The notes beneath the pieces are model-generated. The model did no database searches, was not told where the DNA came from, and saw nothing but the letters and a program-made list of their open reading frames with translations. The position numbers and the translations under genes are program-made. A DNA stretch of 64,000 bases from an uncultured Flavobacteriales bacterium (GTDB taxonomy: Bacteria > Bacteroidota > Bacteroidia > Flavobacteriales_F > PHOS-HE28). The DNA lies in assembly GCA_937872175.1 (NCBI GenBank), contig CALMPI010000023.1, positions 1 through 64,000 of the forward strand, written 5' to 3'. This document shows, piece after piece, positions 9,379 through 17,686 of the stretch; within the stretch, counting starts at the first letter, position 1, and every line of letters begins with the position of its first letter.

Positions 9379-10031
9379 GGCGGACATACGCTGCAGGTCC
9401 GGGCCTTCGTTCACCGGGCATGACCTTCCGTTGGGCCATCATTGCGTGGGTCGGCCTGCCTGTCTGGGCGGCCTGCACGGACCATCCACACCGTTCCGAT
9501 CGCGGACCGCTCGTTCAGGAACATTCCGTACCGATGGCCGAGCATGTGCCGCTGAAGGAGCTCCTCGACGGCCTGGGTATCGATGCGGACGAGGTGGCCA
9601 TCCATGTGGACAAGAGCGAGCGGCGACTCTGCCTGATGCACGGCGACGCGACGGTTCGCTGCTACGATGTGGTGTTGGGCGGTTCACCGGAAGGGGACAA
9701 ACGCATGCAGGGTGATCTGCGGACCCCGGAGGGGAGCTTCACCTTCCGCGACAAATACCCGCACCGGAAGTGGCACCGCTTCGCCTGGATCGACTACCCG
9801 AACGAGGAAAGTGTTCGGCGGTTCAAGGCGCGGCGTGCCGCCGGGGAGATCCCGACCGAAGCGCGGATCGGCGGAGAGGTGGGCATCCATGGCGTTCCGG
9901 CGGGCATGGACATGCTCATCTCCACGGGGGTGGACTGGACGCTGGGCTGCATCGCCATGCGGAACGACGATCTCGATGAGGTGTACGACATCATTCGGCC
10001 CGGCCGGACGATCGTCCACATCGGGCCGTGA
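9375..10031 (+). CDS. L,D-transpeptidase family protein (YkuD domain), probable lipoprotein
   Basis: 218 residues if started at the ATG overlapping the receptor stop (ATGA). Starting at the ATG at 9420 instead gives a cleaner lipoprotein signal with lipobox LPVWAAC. The YkuD domain spans about residues 75-217: a VDKSERRLCL strand, the LRTPEGSFTF motif, then HGVPAG and the catalytic TLGCIAMRN, with the active-site Cys preceded by the conserved His. Known: this fold forms 3-3 cross-links in peptidoglycan or attaches proteins to it. The stop-start overlap with the TonB receptor suggests translational coupling, but a functional link is not evident. Confidence 0.9.
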   Translation: MRRTYAAGPGLRSPGMTFRWAIIAWVGLPVWAACTDHPHRSDRGPLVQEHSVPMAEHVPLKELLDGLGIDADEVAIHVDKSERRLCLMHGDATVRCYDVVLGGSPEGDKRMQGDLRTPEGSFTFRDKYPHRKWHRFAWIDYPNEESVRRFKARRAAGEIPTEARIGGEVGIHGVPAGMDMLISTGVDWTLGCIAMRNDDLDEVYDIIRPGRTIVHIGP

Positions 10032-10034
10032 GGC

Positions 10035-10451
10035 TCAGTGTGCGGTCGGGAAGAGCTCGTTGGAGCCCGTCAGCGGGTCGTGAGGACGATGCAGGACGAC
10101 CCCCTCGATCTCCAGGATGAGGATCTCCAAGGTGGTCCGCACCACACAGCCCGCTGGCACGTGGCCTCCGCGGACCGCCCCATCCGGGTCGGAAACGGTG
10201 ACGTGGAGGTGTGCCCCGTCGGGCCCGATGGTCCCACTGAGCGAGACCACTTCCTGGTCGTCGGGCAGGATCGTGGGCTCGGTGCGGCCGGCCAAGCGGA
10301 GCGCGCAGGGTCCGAGGCTGCCCACGGCCGAGATCACCACACCGCCCCCCATCCCGGTGCGTCGGGCCCAGGCCTCAAGTCCAAGGCGGACATCCTCGCC
10401 AGGGGCCATGCGGAGGGCATGCACCACACCCGCCCGGCCCGTGGCGTGCAT
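10035..10451 (-). CDS. PPC/DUF296 domain protein coupled to purE
   Basis: 138 residues; the ATG at 10451 shares one base with the purE stop (TGATG). The whole protein is one PPC (DUF296) domain: VHALRMAPGEDV, a glycine-rich GGGVVISAVGSLG turn, a SLSGTIGPDGAHLHV core and the GGHV motif of the trimeric fold. Known: this domain occurs in plant AT-hook proteins and in stand-alone bacterial proteins of uncertain function. The candidate metal or ligand residues are the His pair in AHLHV and in GGHV. The tight overlap with purE makes co-translation likely, so a role connected with purine metabolism or nucleotide sensing is possible (inference). It converges with the L,D-transpeptidase gene, with three bases between their stops. 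Confidence 0.85.
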   Translation of the reverse strand: MHATGRAGVVHALRMAPGEDVRLGLEAWARRTGMGGGVVISAVGSLGPCALRLAGRTEPTILPDDQEVVSLSGTIGPDGAHLHVTVSDPDGAVRGGHVPAGCVVRTTLEILILEIEGVVLHRPHDPLTGSNELFPTAH

Positions 10452-10954
10452 CACTGGTCGAAGCGGTTCGGGAATTGCTGACGCAGCACACCGATGCCGT
10501 CGTGGATCTTGGCCTGCTGGTCGTGTTTGAACCGCTCCAGGGCCTCTGCGATGGCCGGATCGTGAGCGCCCAGCAGCTGCACCGCCAGCAATCCTGCGTT
10601 GCGTGCACCATTGATGGCCACAGTGGCCACGGGGACCCCCGCAGGCATCTGCACGATGCTCAGCAGGCTGTCCCATCCATCAATGCTGTTGCGGCTCCGG
10701 ATGGGCACGCCGATCACCGGCAGGGTGGTGAGGCTCGCGACCATGCCCGGAAGATGTGCGGCGCCCCCGGCGCCGGCGATGATGGCCTTCAGTCCACGGG
10801 AGCGGGCCGTTCGCGCGTAGTCGAACATGCGCTCCGGTGTCCGGTGGGCGCTCACCACGGTGAGTTCATGTTCCACCTGGAATTCCTTGAGGGTGTCCGC
10901 GGCCTCGCGCATCACCTCCAGGTCGCTGCGGCTGCCCATGATGATCCCGATCAT
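10451..10954 (-). CDS. purE: N5-carboxyaminoimidazole ribonucleotide mutase PurE
   Basis: 167 residues, standard length for class I PurE. It converts N5-CAIR to CAIR in de novo purine synthesis. Visible motifs are [10 protein letters not shown] (phosphate-binding), [10 protein letters not shown] with the catalytic His, and the glycine-rich [11 protein letters not shown]. The start overlaps the purK stop by four bases (ATGA) and its stop overlaps the PPC-domain gene by one base, so all three are probably translated as a coupled unit. Confidence 0.97.
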   Translation of the reverse strand: MIGIIMGSRSDLEVMREAADTLKEFQVEHELTVVSAHRTPERMFDYARTARSRGLKAIIAGAGGAAHLPGMVASLTTLPVIGVPIRSRNSIDGWDSLLSIVQMPAGVPVATVAINGARNAGLLAVQLLGAHDPAIAEALERFKHDQQAKIHDGIGVLRQQFPNRFDQ

Positions 10955-12114
10955 GTCCGTGTGGATGTGTTGTTCGTGTTCGTTGTGGCCGGTACCACCC
11001 GACCGTGTAGGCGCGTCACCGCGATGCCCTGGTCCAGCGCGGCATGGTCCTCGGCAAGCAGGGTCACATGGCCCATTTTCCGGCCATCGCGTGTTTCGCG
11101 CTTGCCGTAAAGGTGCACGAACGCGCCGGGCACATGCACGATGTCGGAGAGGCCGGTCAGCACCGGCTCGCCGCTCCCCTGTTCGCCCACAAGGTTCACC
11201 ATGGCCGCATGGGCCCGCAACCGGGCATCACCGATGGGCAGGCCGAGGTAGAGCCGCAACAACTGGTCGAACTGGCTGCTCGCGCAGGCTTCGATCGTGT
11301 GGTGGCCGGAGTTGTGCGCACGTGGAGCGGTCTCGTTCACCAGCAGTTCGCCGTGGGTGGTGAGGAAGAGCTCGACCGCATACAGCCCTGGCACATGGAA
11401 CGCATCCGCCACCTGCACGGCGAGCCTCCGTGCATCCTCCAGCGTTCGCGCGTCAAGACGCGCGGGAGCCCGGAGGTGGTCCACCAGATTGTAGCGCGGG
11501 TCGAACACCATTTCCACCGGATCGTAGGCCAGGGTGTTGCCGGCGGCGTCGCGCACCACGAGCACGGCAAGTTCCAGTGCAACGGCCACCTGCGCTTCCA
11601 CCACGCTCGGTCCTTCGAAGGCCAGTGGAAGGTCCGTCGGCCCCCGCAGGGCCATCACGCCCTTTCCATCATAGCCGCCTGTGCGGGCCTTCAGGAAGGC
11701 GGGGAAGGCCGGTGGGGCTGCGCGCAGGGCGTCGCGACCGTCCACCAGGGTGAAGGGTGCGGTCGGCAGCCCGTGGTCGCGGTAGAAGACCTTCTGGGTA
11801 CCCTTGTCCTGGATGGTGCGCAGCACGGCTGGATCGGGGATCACCCGCTTGCCCAGTGCTTGAGCCGCTTCCAAGGCGGTCACGCTCACGTGCTCGATCT
11901 CGATGCCCACCACATCGGCGTCGCGCACGAACCGCAGCACGGTGTCGTGGTCGGCGAAGGAACCTTGGACGAAGCGTTCGGCGATCCCCGCGCAGGGGCA
12001 TTGCGGATCGGGGTCGAGCACATGCACCCGGGCGTCGTAGCGCAGGGCGTTCTCGATGAACATGCGGCCCAGCTGGCCGCCGCCCAGCAACGCGATGATC
12101 GGCCGTTGGCGCAC
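10951..12114 (-). CDS. purK: 5-(carboxyamino)imidazole ribonucleotide synthase PurK
   Basis: 387 residues with a GTG start. It is the ATP-grasp enzyme that makes N5-CAIR from AIR, ATP and bicarbonate, the substrate of PurE encoded next. Motifs: GGGQLGRM at the N-terminus, the Lys/Gly-rich ATP-grasp loop [11 protein letters not shown], and [14 protein letters not shown] near the metal site. A perfect -7 box TATCTTTG lies four bases before the GTG, which supports this start codon and suggests a leaderless mRNA. It is the first gene of the purK-purE-PPC operon. Confidence 0.96.
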   Translation of the reverse strand: MRQRPIIALLGGGQLGRMFIENALRYDARVHVLDPDPQCPCAGIAERFVQGSFADHDTVLRFVRDADVVGIEIEHVSVTALEAAQALGKRVIPDPAVLRTIQDKGTQKVFYRDHGLPTAPFTLVDGRDALRAAPPAFPAFLKARTGGYDGKGVMALRGPTDLPLAFEGPSVVEAQVAVALELAVLVVRDAAGNTLAYDPVEMVFDPRYNLVDHLRAPARLDARTLEDARRLAVQVADAFHVPGLYAVELFLTTHGELLVNETAPRAHNSGHHTIEACASSQFDQLLRLYLGLPIGDARLRAHAAMVNLVGEQGSGEPVLTGLSDIVHVPGAFVHLYGKRETRDGRKMGHVTLLAEDHAALDQGIAVTRLHGRVVPATTNTNNTSTRT

Positions 12115-12118
12115 GGGC

Positions 12119-12126
12119 CAAAGATA
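12119..12126 (-). promoter_or_regulatory. -7 promoter box TATCTTTG of purK operon
   Basis: An exact match to TAnnTTTG on the minus strand, with four bases between it and the purK GTG. Spacing predicts transcription starting at or next to the start codon. No -33 TTTG is recognisable. Confidence 0.5.
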
Positions 12127-12135
12127 GCCGCGGGC

Positions 12136-12744
12136 TCAGCGCCGGCGGGCGTACCGGCGCTTGAAGGGCTTGAACCGATACCCCACGGTGAACTGGAGGG
12201 TGTTGTTGCGGGGGTAGACCGTGCTGTCATCGGCGAGCGTCGGGGTCACCCCTCCGTAGTACCGCAGGGTCAGGTCCGTGCCACCGATCAGGTCCAGCCC
12301 CAGGCCGGCGATGACCCCGGCGTCCAGCGGAACGAACCGGTCGGTGGTGTTGATCGTCCCGTCGTCCGTGTCGGTGCGCGCCATGAGCAACCAGCCCAGC
12401 TGCCCGCCGATGTGCAGGTTCAGCGTATTGCTCACGAAGAGCTTCACGGACAAGGGAAGGTGGGCGTACAGCTGGCGGTCCACCCAGCGGTCATCGTTCT
12501 CCCCCACCGCGTAGGAGGCTCCGTTCAGGCTCACCAGAAGTTCCGGTTGCAGTTCGATCCGGTCGCTCACCCCGAAGGCCGCATAGGGGCCCAGCGTGGC
12601 ACCTGGCACCAGCCCGTATTGCACAAGTGCGGACCGTGCCGTGCCCAGCACGATGCCGCCCTTGATGCCGATCGCCGAGCGCTGGGCATGGGCCACGGCG
12701 GTGGTGAGGGTCAGGGCGAGGGTGGCGGCCGTCCGGAAGCTCAT
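12136..12744 (-). CDS. Outer-membrane beta-barrel (porin-family) protein
   Basis: 202 residues with a signal peptide ending AHAQ. The mature part alternates amphipathic strands (IGIKGGIVLG, YAAFGVSDRIELQPELLVSL, LQFTVGYRFK), the pattern of the small PorT-like/OmpW-like eight-stranded barrels common in Bacteroidota. A basic tail (FKRRYARRR) ends the protein. It lies between purK and the M43 protease gene without evident coupling. Substrate unknown. Confidence 0.75.
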   Translation of the reverse strand: MSFRTAATLALTLTTAVAHAQRSAIGIKGGIVLGTARSALVQYGLVPGATLGPYAAFGVSDRIELQPELLVSLNGASYAVGENDDRWVDRQLYAHLPLSVKLFVSNTLNLHIGGQLGWLLMARTDTDDGTINTTDRFVPLDAGVIAGLGLDLIGGTDLTLRYYGGVTPTLADDSTVYPRNNTLQFTVGYRFKPFKRRYARRR

Positions 12745-12862
12745 GGCTGCAGGTCTGTACGGACGCGTACGAACTGCAGCGCGCGAGGTTGCGGCGGCCT
12801 GATGCGGATCCGCCGACCGCTACCGACCCATCGACGAACGCGGACCGGGGAGCGATGACGGA

Positions 12863-14968
12863 CTATTCGCCAGTGAGCACGAACCGCAGGACGACCGGTT
12901 TGTCCACTTCGCCGATCAGCACCACCTGGTAGGTGCCTGCCGAAGCACCGGCGGCCAGGATGGTGGTCCGGTCCGCCTGGATCCGGCCTTCGGCCACCGG
13001 CCTGCCCGTCCCATCGTACACGCGATAGGTCCATCCCTTGGCAGCCGGGCCGATCAGGTCGGCCTGGCCGTTCCGGACGAGCACCTGATGCTCCGCCGCG
13101 ACCCAGGCGTTCATGCTGGTGGATGTCGTGATGTCCACGGTGTAATCCTCCGTTTCGCCCCAGGAATAGTCAAAGCAGGGGTCCACCGGATCGGGCTCGC
13201 CGGTGTTGACGTATACACTGCGAACGCGCATCACGGTGCCGCCCAGTGTGGCGCTCATCGGCACCATGAACGGGAGGGAAAGGTTCTGGAGCGGGGCGCT
13301 GTTGGTCACTTCGCCAAGCTTCTCGGCCACCTCGAACTGTCCGTCCTGGTCCATATCGATCCACGCGGCGATCCGGTCGGGCACGTAGGTGCCGCCGGTC
13401 ACCTGCAGCGTGTAGGTGTCGCCGCGTACCAGATCGGTGCTCAGGGCTGTGTAGTCCGTGTATGTCGGCATGGACGTGCCACCCGTGCCGATGTTCTGGA
13501 TGGAGCCGAGCTGCACGCTTTCGATGAAGTCCCCGTCGGCGGTGCCATTGACCGATGTGGGGATGCACGGACCTCCTGGTGTGGTGATGACCACGGTGTA
13601 ATCCTCCGTCTGGCCCCAAGTGTAACCGAAGCAGGGGTCCGTGGGATCGGGCTCGCCGGTGTTGAGGTACACGCCCCGCACCCGCATCCGGGTCTGGCCC
13701 AGCGCAGCGCTCACGGGAACGATGAACGGGATGGGCATCACCTGCCCGGCCGCGGTGTTCGTCACTTCGCCAAGCTTCTCCCCGGTCTCGAAGACGTCGT
13801 CCTGGTCGTAGTCGATCCAGACCGCGAAGGCGTCGCCCACATAGGACCCGGCCGTCACCTGAACGACCTGACCGGTGCCGCGCTGCAGCGTGGTGCTCAG
13901 GCCGGTGTGGTCCACATAGGCCGCACCGCCGACGCCACCCGTTCCCGTGTTGTTGATGGAACCGAGCTGCACCCCATCGATGTAGTCGCCGTCAGAGGTC
14001 CCCTGCGCGCTGGTGGGGATGCAGGGACCCGACGGTACGGTGCCGCAGGCCGGGCTGTTGAGCAGGGAGGCCCTGACCCCATTGAGGACACCTTGCATCG
14101 AAGCGGCCTGCTGGTCGGTGAACATCACGCTGCACGACGCGTAGTCCATGAAGTTCTCGTACTGGGTCAGCACGCCGCACTTCATCAGGTTCGTGTTGCT
14201 GCAGCTGAAGGTGGGGCTGTTGGTCGTGGGGGTGTCGGAGAAGCCGTCCGAATCGGTGCAGTTGCCGTTATCGAAGGGATGCAGCAGCCCGAAGTAGTGG
14301 CCGATCTCGTGGGTGGCCGTTCGCTCACCGGCGCCGAGACCGTAGTCGTGGTCGATGACCAGGCCATCGATGCCCGACCCGACCACACCGCCCACGGGGA
14401 GGTAGGCATAGCCCACGGTCACCGTACCCCCGGTGGCTCCGCTGGTGATGTCGCAGACCCAGATGTTCAGGTATTGGTCGGGGTCCCACGGGCTGATCCC
14501 TTTCGGCGGTGACTTCATGTCATCGGTCTCGGTGTCCGGATCGAACCACGTCTCCGAGGTCTGGGTGCGGGTGATCCCGGTGGTCGGGTTGCCGCTCGGG
14601 TCCACCGTGGCCAGGCAGAATTCCATGCCCCCGTTGCCGATCACGCCCGTGAAGGCCGGGCGAACGGTGTTCAGGTCGGCGTTCACCTGCTGGTAGTCCT
14701 GGTTCATCTGGTCGATCATCTGGGTGATCGAGGCGTCCGGCACGTTCTCGGCGGGGGTGTTCCACACCACATGGACCACCACCGGCACCGTCTGCAGGCC
14801 ACCACGGAAGCTGCCGCGCGGCACCTGCCGCAGGGCTGAGGCCAGGTCACCCGTGCCGCCGTTGGCGATCAGGTGCCGCTGGGTGATCACTTCGGCCATG
14901 CAGTGCTCCTGGGCGGTGGCGGTGCCGAGGATCGCCGGCAGGCAGATGGTCGTCAACAGGAGGCGCAT
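12863..14968 (-). CDS. Secreted M43-family metalloprotease with two GEVED domains and T9SS sorting domain
   Basis: 701 residues. A signal peptide ends TATAQ, and a propeptide-like segment follows. The catalytic domain carries the zinc motif HEIGHYFGLLH at residues 220-230 and a Met-turn in ENFMDYASC, the signatures of pappalysin/cytophagalysin (M43) peptidases. Two tandem GEVED modules follow (about 310-460 and 465-620), each with a (V/A)WID(Y/M)DQD calcium-like loop and ending (G/W)GxTEDYTV. The last 75 residues are a T9SS type A sorting domain. Known: cytophagalysins are extracellular proteases of gliding Bacteroidota. A -7-like box (TAGTTTCG) lies at 14994-15001 upstream. Confidence 0.93.
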   Translation of the reverse strand: MRLLLTTICLPAILGTATAQEHCMAEVITQRHLIANGGTGDLASALRQVPRGSFRGGLQTVPVVVHVVWNTPAENVPDASITQMIDQMNQDYQQVNADLNTVRPAFTGVIGNGGMEFCLATVDPSGNPTTGITRTQTSETWFDPDTETDDMKSPPKGISPWDPDQYLNIWVCDITSGATGGTVTVGYAYLPVGGVVGSGIDGLVIDHDYGLGAGERTATHEIGHYFGLLHPFDNGNCTDSDGFSDTPTTNSPTFSCSNTNLMKCGVLTQYENFMDYASCSVMFTDQQAASMQGVLNGVRASLLNSPACGTVPSGPCIPTSAQGTSDGDYIDGVQLGSINNTGTGGVGGAAYVDHTGLSTTLQRGTGQVVQVTAGSYVGDAFAVWIDYDQDDVFETGEKLGEVTNTAAGQVMPIPFIVPVSAALGQTRMRVRGVYLNTGEPDPTDPCFGYTWGQTEDYTVVITTPGGPCIPTSVNGTADGDFIESVQLGSIQNIGTGGTSMPTYTDYTALSTDLVRGDTYTLQVTGGTYVPDRIAAWIDMDQDGQFEVAEKLGEVTNSAPLQNLSLPFMVPMSATLGGTVMRVRSVYVNTGEPDPVDPCFDYSWGETEDYTVDITTSTSMNAWVAAEHQVLVRNGQADLIGPAAKGWTYRVYDGTGRPVAEGRIQADRTTILAAGASAGTYQVVLIGEVDKPVVLRFVLTGE

Positions 14969-14993
14969 GGGATGGATCCGTGGATTTGGGCCG

Positions 14994-15001
14994 CGAAACT
15001 A
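14994..15001 (-). promoter_or_regulatory. -7-like box TAGTTTCG of the M43 protease gene
   Basis: Seven of eight bases match TAnnTTTG on the minus strand, about 25 bases before the ATG. Confidence 0.35.
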
Positions 15002-15050
15002 GACCCGTAAGCACCGACCGGGTGGGTGGTCCGTCGAATGTTGCCAACGA

Positions 15051-15845
15051 TCACCGCCGGCGTTCCAGGTCGATCAGGTAGTGATCGGCGTAGCGCGCCG
15101 TCCAGCGCCAGCCTGCGACCAGCTCGTCCAGCATGGACAGGCGCTCCAAGGTCTTCGGCCGGTGGCCGTACCGGTGGACCAGCTGCGTCGGAGGAACGAA
15201 CAGCCCCACCGGTCGGATGTTCACGGTCCTGAACCAGGGAGCGGTGAGCCGCTCGAGCGTGGCCGGGGCATGGTTCCAACGCACCACGCCTGTGCCGCTA
15301 AGCCCGGCAAGCTCCGTGCGCTGTCGCCCGCGTTGGAAGGCCTCCCTCCATTGCAGCCGCACGAGATGATGCAGGGTCTCGCGGACGCAGCGGTCGGGTT
15401 GGATCACCGCCACGAAGCGCCCACCGGGCCGTATCCGTTCGGCCACGGCATGGATCACGGCCACCAGGTCGTCCTCGTCGTACTGGTTCAGACCGCCCAT
15501 GTCGGAAAGCACCAGGTCGAAGAGCATCGGCCACACCTGCCCATGCAGCCCCGACTTCGGCAGAAGTTCAAGCAGGATGCGGTCCTCCAGCCCGTATTGA
15601 CGGACGCGCTCCCTGGCCCGGCGGATGAGCTCGGGGCTCTGGTCGGTGGCGATCACCCGGTGGCCCTGACGGGCCAGGTGCACCGCGTCGGTGGCATCCC
15701 CCGTGTTCAGCTCGAGCACGTGCATCCCCGGGTTGCGCAGCAGGGCTTCGAGATAGGCCCAGATGGCACGGCGCTGCACCAGCCCGATGCGGTTATGCAC
15801 GAACTCCGTGTCGTACACCGAACGGCCGTGTCGAAGGGGCTCCAT
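15051..15845 (-). CDS. Class I SAM-dependent methyltransferase
   Basis: 264 residues from the ATG at 15845; the frame is open further upstream but without a plausible N-terminus. Motif I is VLELNTGDATDAVHLA and motif II VIATDQSPEL, with LVLSDMGGLNQ at the position of motif IV and a RPGGRFVAVIQ strand, giving a complete Rossmann-like SAM-binding core. The C-terminal third is specific to this subfamily. The substrate cannot be told from sequence; general similarity is to small-molecule or lipid methyltransferases. A -7-like box TAACTTGC lies at 15854-15861. Confidence 0.85.
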   Translation of the reverse strand: MEPLRHGRSVYDTEFVHNRIGLVQRRAIWAYLEALLRNPGMHVLELNTGDATDAVHLARQGHRVIATDQSPELIRRARERVRQYGLEDRILLELLPKSGLHGQVWPMLFDLVLSDMGGLNQYDEDDLVAVIHAVAERIRPGGRFVAVIQPDRCVRETLHHLVRLQWREAFQRGRQRTELAGLSGTGVVRWNHAPATLERLTAPWFRTVNIRPVGLFVPPTQLVHRYGHRPKTLERLSMLDELVAGWRWTARYADHYLIDLERRR

Positions 15846-15927
15846 GATCGAAGGCAAGTTATGGCGACCGACGGGAGGTCCGCCAGTGCGCGGTGGACGG
15901 CTGCCGGTGCTTCGACGCTGCTTCGCC

Positions 15928-16575
15928 TCAGGAAAGCAGGGTGGTGATCGCCGCGCGCGGGTCCGGGGCTCCGAACACGCTGTTGCCCGCCACGAGCACG
16001 TCGGCGCCATGGTCGACCAGTTTGCGGTGGTTGTCGGCACCCACGCCCCCATCCACCTCGATCAACGCGCCGGAGCCGGTGCGCTGCCGCAGCTCGCGCA
16101 AGGCCTCCAGCTTGCGGTATGTGCCATCAATGAAGCGTTGCCCGCCGAATCCAGGGTTCACGCTCATCACCAACACCAGGTCGAGGTCGGGCAGGATGGC
16201 CTCCAGGGCGGACACCGGCGTGTGCGGATTGATCGAAACACCGGCCTTCATGCCCTGTGCCTTGATCGCCTGTACGGTGCGGTGCAGATGCGTGCAGGCC
16301 TCGAGGTGAACGGTGAGCACGTCCGCGCCGGCCTCCTTGAACGCCGTGATGTAGCGGTCGGGGTCCACGATCATCAGGTGCGTGTCGAACACCTTGCGGG
16401 TGAGCGGGCGGATGGCCTTGATGACCGGGATGCCGTAGCTGATGTTGGGCACGAAGACGCCGTCCATCACATCCAGGTGCAGCCATTGCGCCGGGCTGTC
16501 GTCCACCAGTCCGACGGCGGAACGCAGGTCGGTGAAGTCGGCCGAGAGCAGGGACGGGGCGAGGATATGGGGCAT
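15928..16575 (-). CDS. rpe: Ribulose-phosphate 3-epimerase
   Basis: 215 residues from the ATG at 16575 (MPHILAPSLLSADF), the usual N-terminus of Rpe. An ATG at 16605 in frame would add 10 non-conserved residues and overlap the promoter box. It interconverts ribulose 5-phosphate and xylulose 5-phosphate in the pentose phosphate pathway. Motifs: HLDVMDGVFVPN and EVDGGV hold the two catalytic/metal aspartates, VFDTHLM the metal His, and VMSVNPGFGGQ the phosphate loop. A -7-like box TACTTTCG lies at 16582-16589. Confidence 0.97.
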   Translation of the reverse strand: MPHILAPSLLSADFTDLRSAVGLVDDSPAQWLHLDVMDGVFVPNISYGIPVIKAIRPLTRKVFDTHLMIVDPDRYITAFKEAGADVLTVHLEACTHLHRTVQAIKAQGMKAGVSINPHTPVSALEAILPDLDLVLVMSVNPGFGGQRFIDGTYRKLEALRELRQRTGSGALIEVDGGVGADNHRKLVDHGADVLVAGNSVFGAPDPRAAITTLLS

Positions 16576-16581
16576 CAGGGG

Positions 16582-16589
16582 CGAAAGTA
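16582..16589 (-). promoter_or_regulatory. -7-like box TACTTTCG of rpe
   Basis: Seven of eight bases match TAnnTTTG on the minus strand, six bases before the chosen rpe ATG. It lies inside the longer alternative reading frame and so argues for the shorter start. Confidence 0.35.
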
Positions 16590-16626
16590 GGGGCCTCCCG
16601 GGCATGATGGCCGCAGGGGTGAACGG

Positions 16627-16658
16627 GGAAGGCCGCCCCGGGGACGAGGCGGCCTTCC
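16627..16658 (-). terminator. Putative terminator hairpin after rpoD
   Basis: A perfect 11-bp stem (ggaaggccgcc with ggcggccttcc) and a 10-nt loop lie 18 bp past the rpoD stop. There is no T-run on the minus strand, so it may act as a processing or stabilising hairpin instead. Confidence 0.5.
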
Positions 16659-16675
16659 ATGGATGCGTCGATGGT

Positions 16676-17542
16676 TCAGCCCAGGTAGGCGCGCAGGGTG
16701 CGGGAGCGGCCGGTGTGCTTGAGCCGGCGGATCGCCTTCTCCTTGATCTGGCGCACGCGTTCCCGCGTCAGGTCGAACTTCTGGCCGATCTCCTCCAGGG
16801 TGTGGGGCTGGTTGCCCTTCAGCCCGAAGTAGAGGCGGATCACATCGGCCTCGCGGCTGCTCAGCGCATCCAGGCTGCGCTCGATCTCCAGCCGCAGGCT
16901 GTCGGTCATCAGGGCCTCCTCGGGGTCCGGCAGGTCCTGGTTCTTCATCAGGTCGAGCATGGTGCCGCTGTCCTCACCCTCGCGCAGGGGAGCGTCCATG
17001 CTCAGATGCTTGCCGGTGTTGTTGAGGCTGGTCTTCACCTCCTCCAGGGTCATCTCAAGCACCTCGGCCAGCTCGTGCGCGGTGGGGGGACGTTCGTGCT
17101 CCTGCTCCAGCTTGGCGAAGGCCTTGTTGATCTTGTTGATCGAGCCGATCTTGTTCAGGGGCAGGCGCACGATGCGCGCTTGTTCGGCCAGGCTCTGCAG
17201 GATCTGCTGACGGATCCACCAGACGGCGTAGCTGATGAACTTGAAGCCGCGGGTCTCGTCGAAGCGTTTCGCCGCTTTGATCAGGCCCAGGTTGCCTTCG
17301 CTGATCAGGTCGGGCAGGCTGAGCCCCTGACCCTGATACTGCTTGGACACGCTCACCACGAAGCGCAGGTTGGCCTTGCAGAGGGCTTCCAAGGCGTCGT
17401 TGTCGCCTTCCTTGATGCGGCGGGCCAGCTCCACCTCCTCTTCGGCCGTGATCAACTTCACTTTCCCGATCTCCGTCAGGTACTTGTCCAGGGACGGCGT
17501 GTCCCGGTTGGTCACCTGCTTGGTGATCTTCAATTGCCGCAT
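16676..17542 (-). CDS. rpoD: Primary sigma factor RpoD/SigA, short Bacteroidota form
   Basis: 288 residues from the ATG at 17542, giving the characteristic MRQLKITK N-terminus; an ATG 9 bp upstream adds only three residues. Region 1.2 ([11 protein letters not shown]), region 2 ([40 protein letters not shown]), region 3 and region 4 ([19 protein letters not shown]) are all present. It lacks the long region 1.1 and spacer of proteobacterial RpoD. Known: the Bacteroidota form recognises -33 TTTG and -7 TAnnTTTG, which agrees with the boxes seen across this window. Confidence 0.97.
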   Translation of the reverse strand: MRQLKITKQVTNRDTPSLDKYLTEIGKVKLITAEEEVELARRIKEGDNDALEALCKANLRFVVSVSKQYQGQGLSLPDLISEGNLGLIKAAKRFDETRGFKFISYAVWWIRQQILQSLAEQARIVRLPLNKIGSINKINKAFAKLEQEHERPPTAHELAEVLEMTLEEVKTSLNNTGKHLSMDAPLREGEDSGTMLDLMKNQDLPDPEEALMTDSLRLEIERSLDALSSREADVIRLYFGLKGNQPHTLEEIGQKFDLTRERVRQIKEKAIRRLKHTGRSRTLRAYLG

Positions 17543-17640
17543 GCGTGCCATATGTGAGCTGGGGGTGTTTGGCGAAGAGCACGCTGTTCAACGGCACATG
17601 GGCCGGACTGGTTACGGGGGATATGCGGGGGGCGAAAGCA

Positions 17641-17668
17641 GCAGGGCCGCCTTTTCGGGCGGCCCTGC
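17641..17668 (-). terminator. Terminator hairpin after pnp
   Basis: A perfect 11-bp stem (gcagggccgcc at 17641-17651 with ggcggccctgc at 17658-17668) and a 6-nt loop lie 18 bp beyond the pnp stop. The downstream sequence on the minus strand (tgctttcg) is only weakly T-rich. Confidence 0.6.
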
Positions 17669-17686
17669 GGTCCTCGGATGGTCGGG

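Noticed and set aside
11044-12858. 604-codon open frame antisense to purK and the barrel gene
   Set aside because: It spans two unrelated real genes on the other strand and has shadow composition.
16576-16605. Longer N-terminus of rpe
   Set aside because: The added ten residues are not conserved and overlap the -7-like box at 16582.
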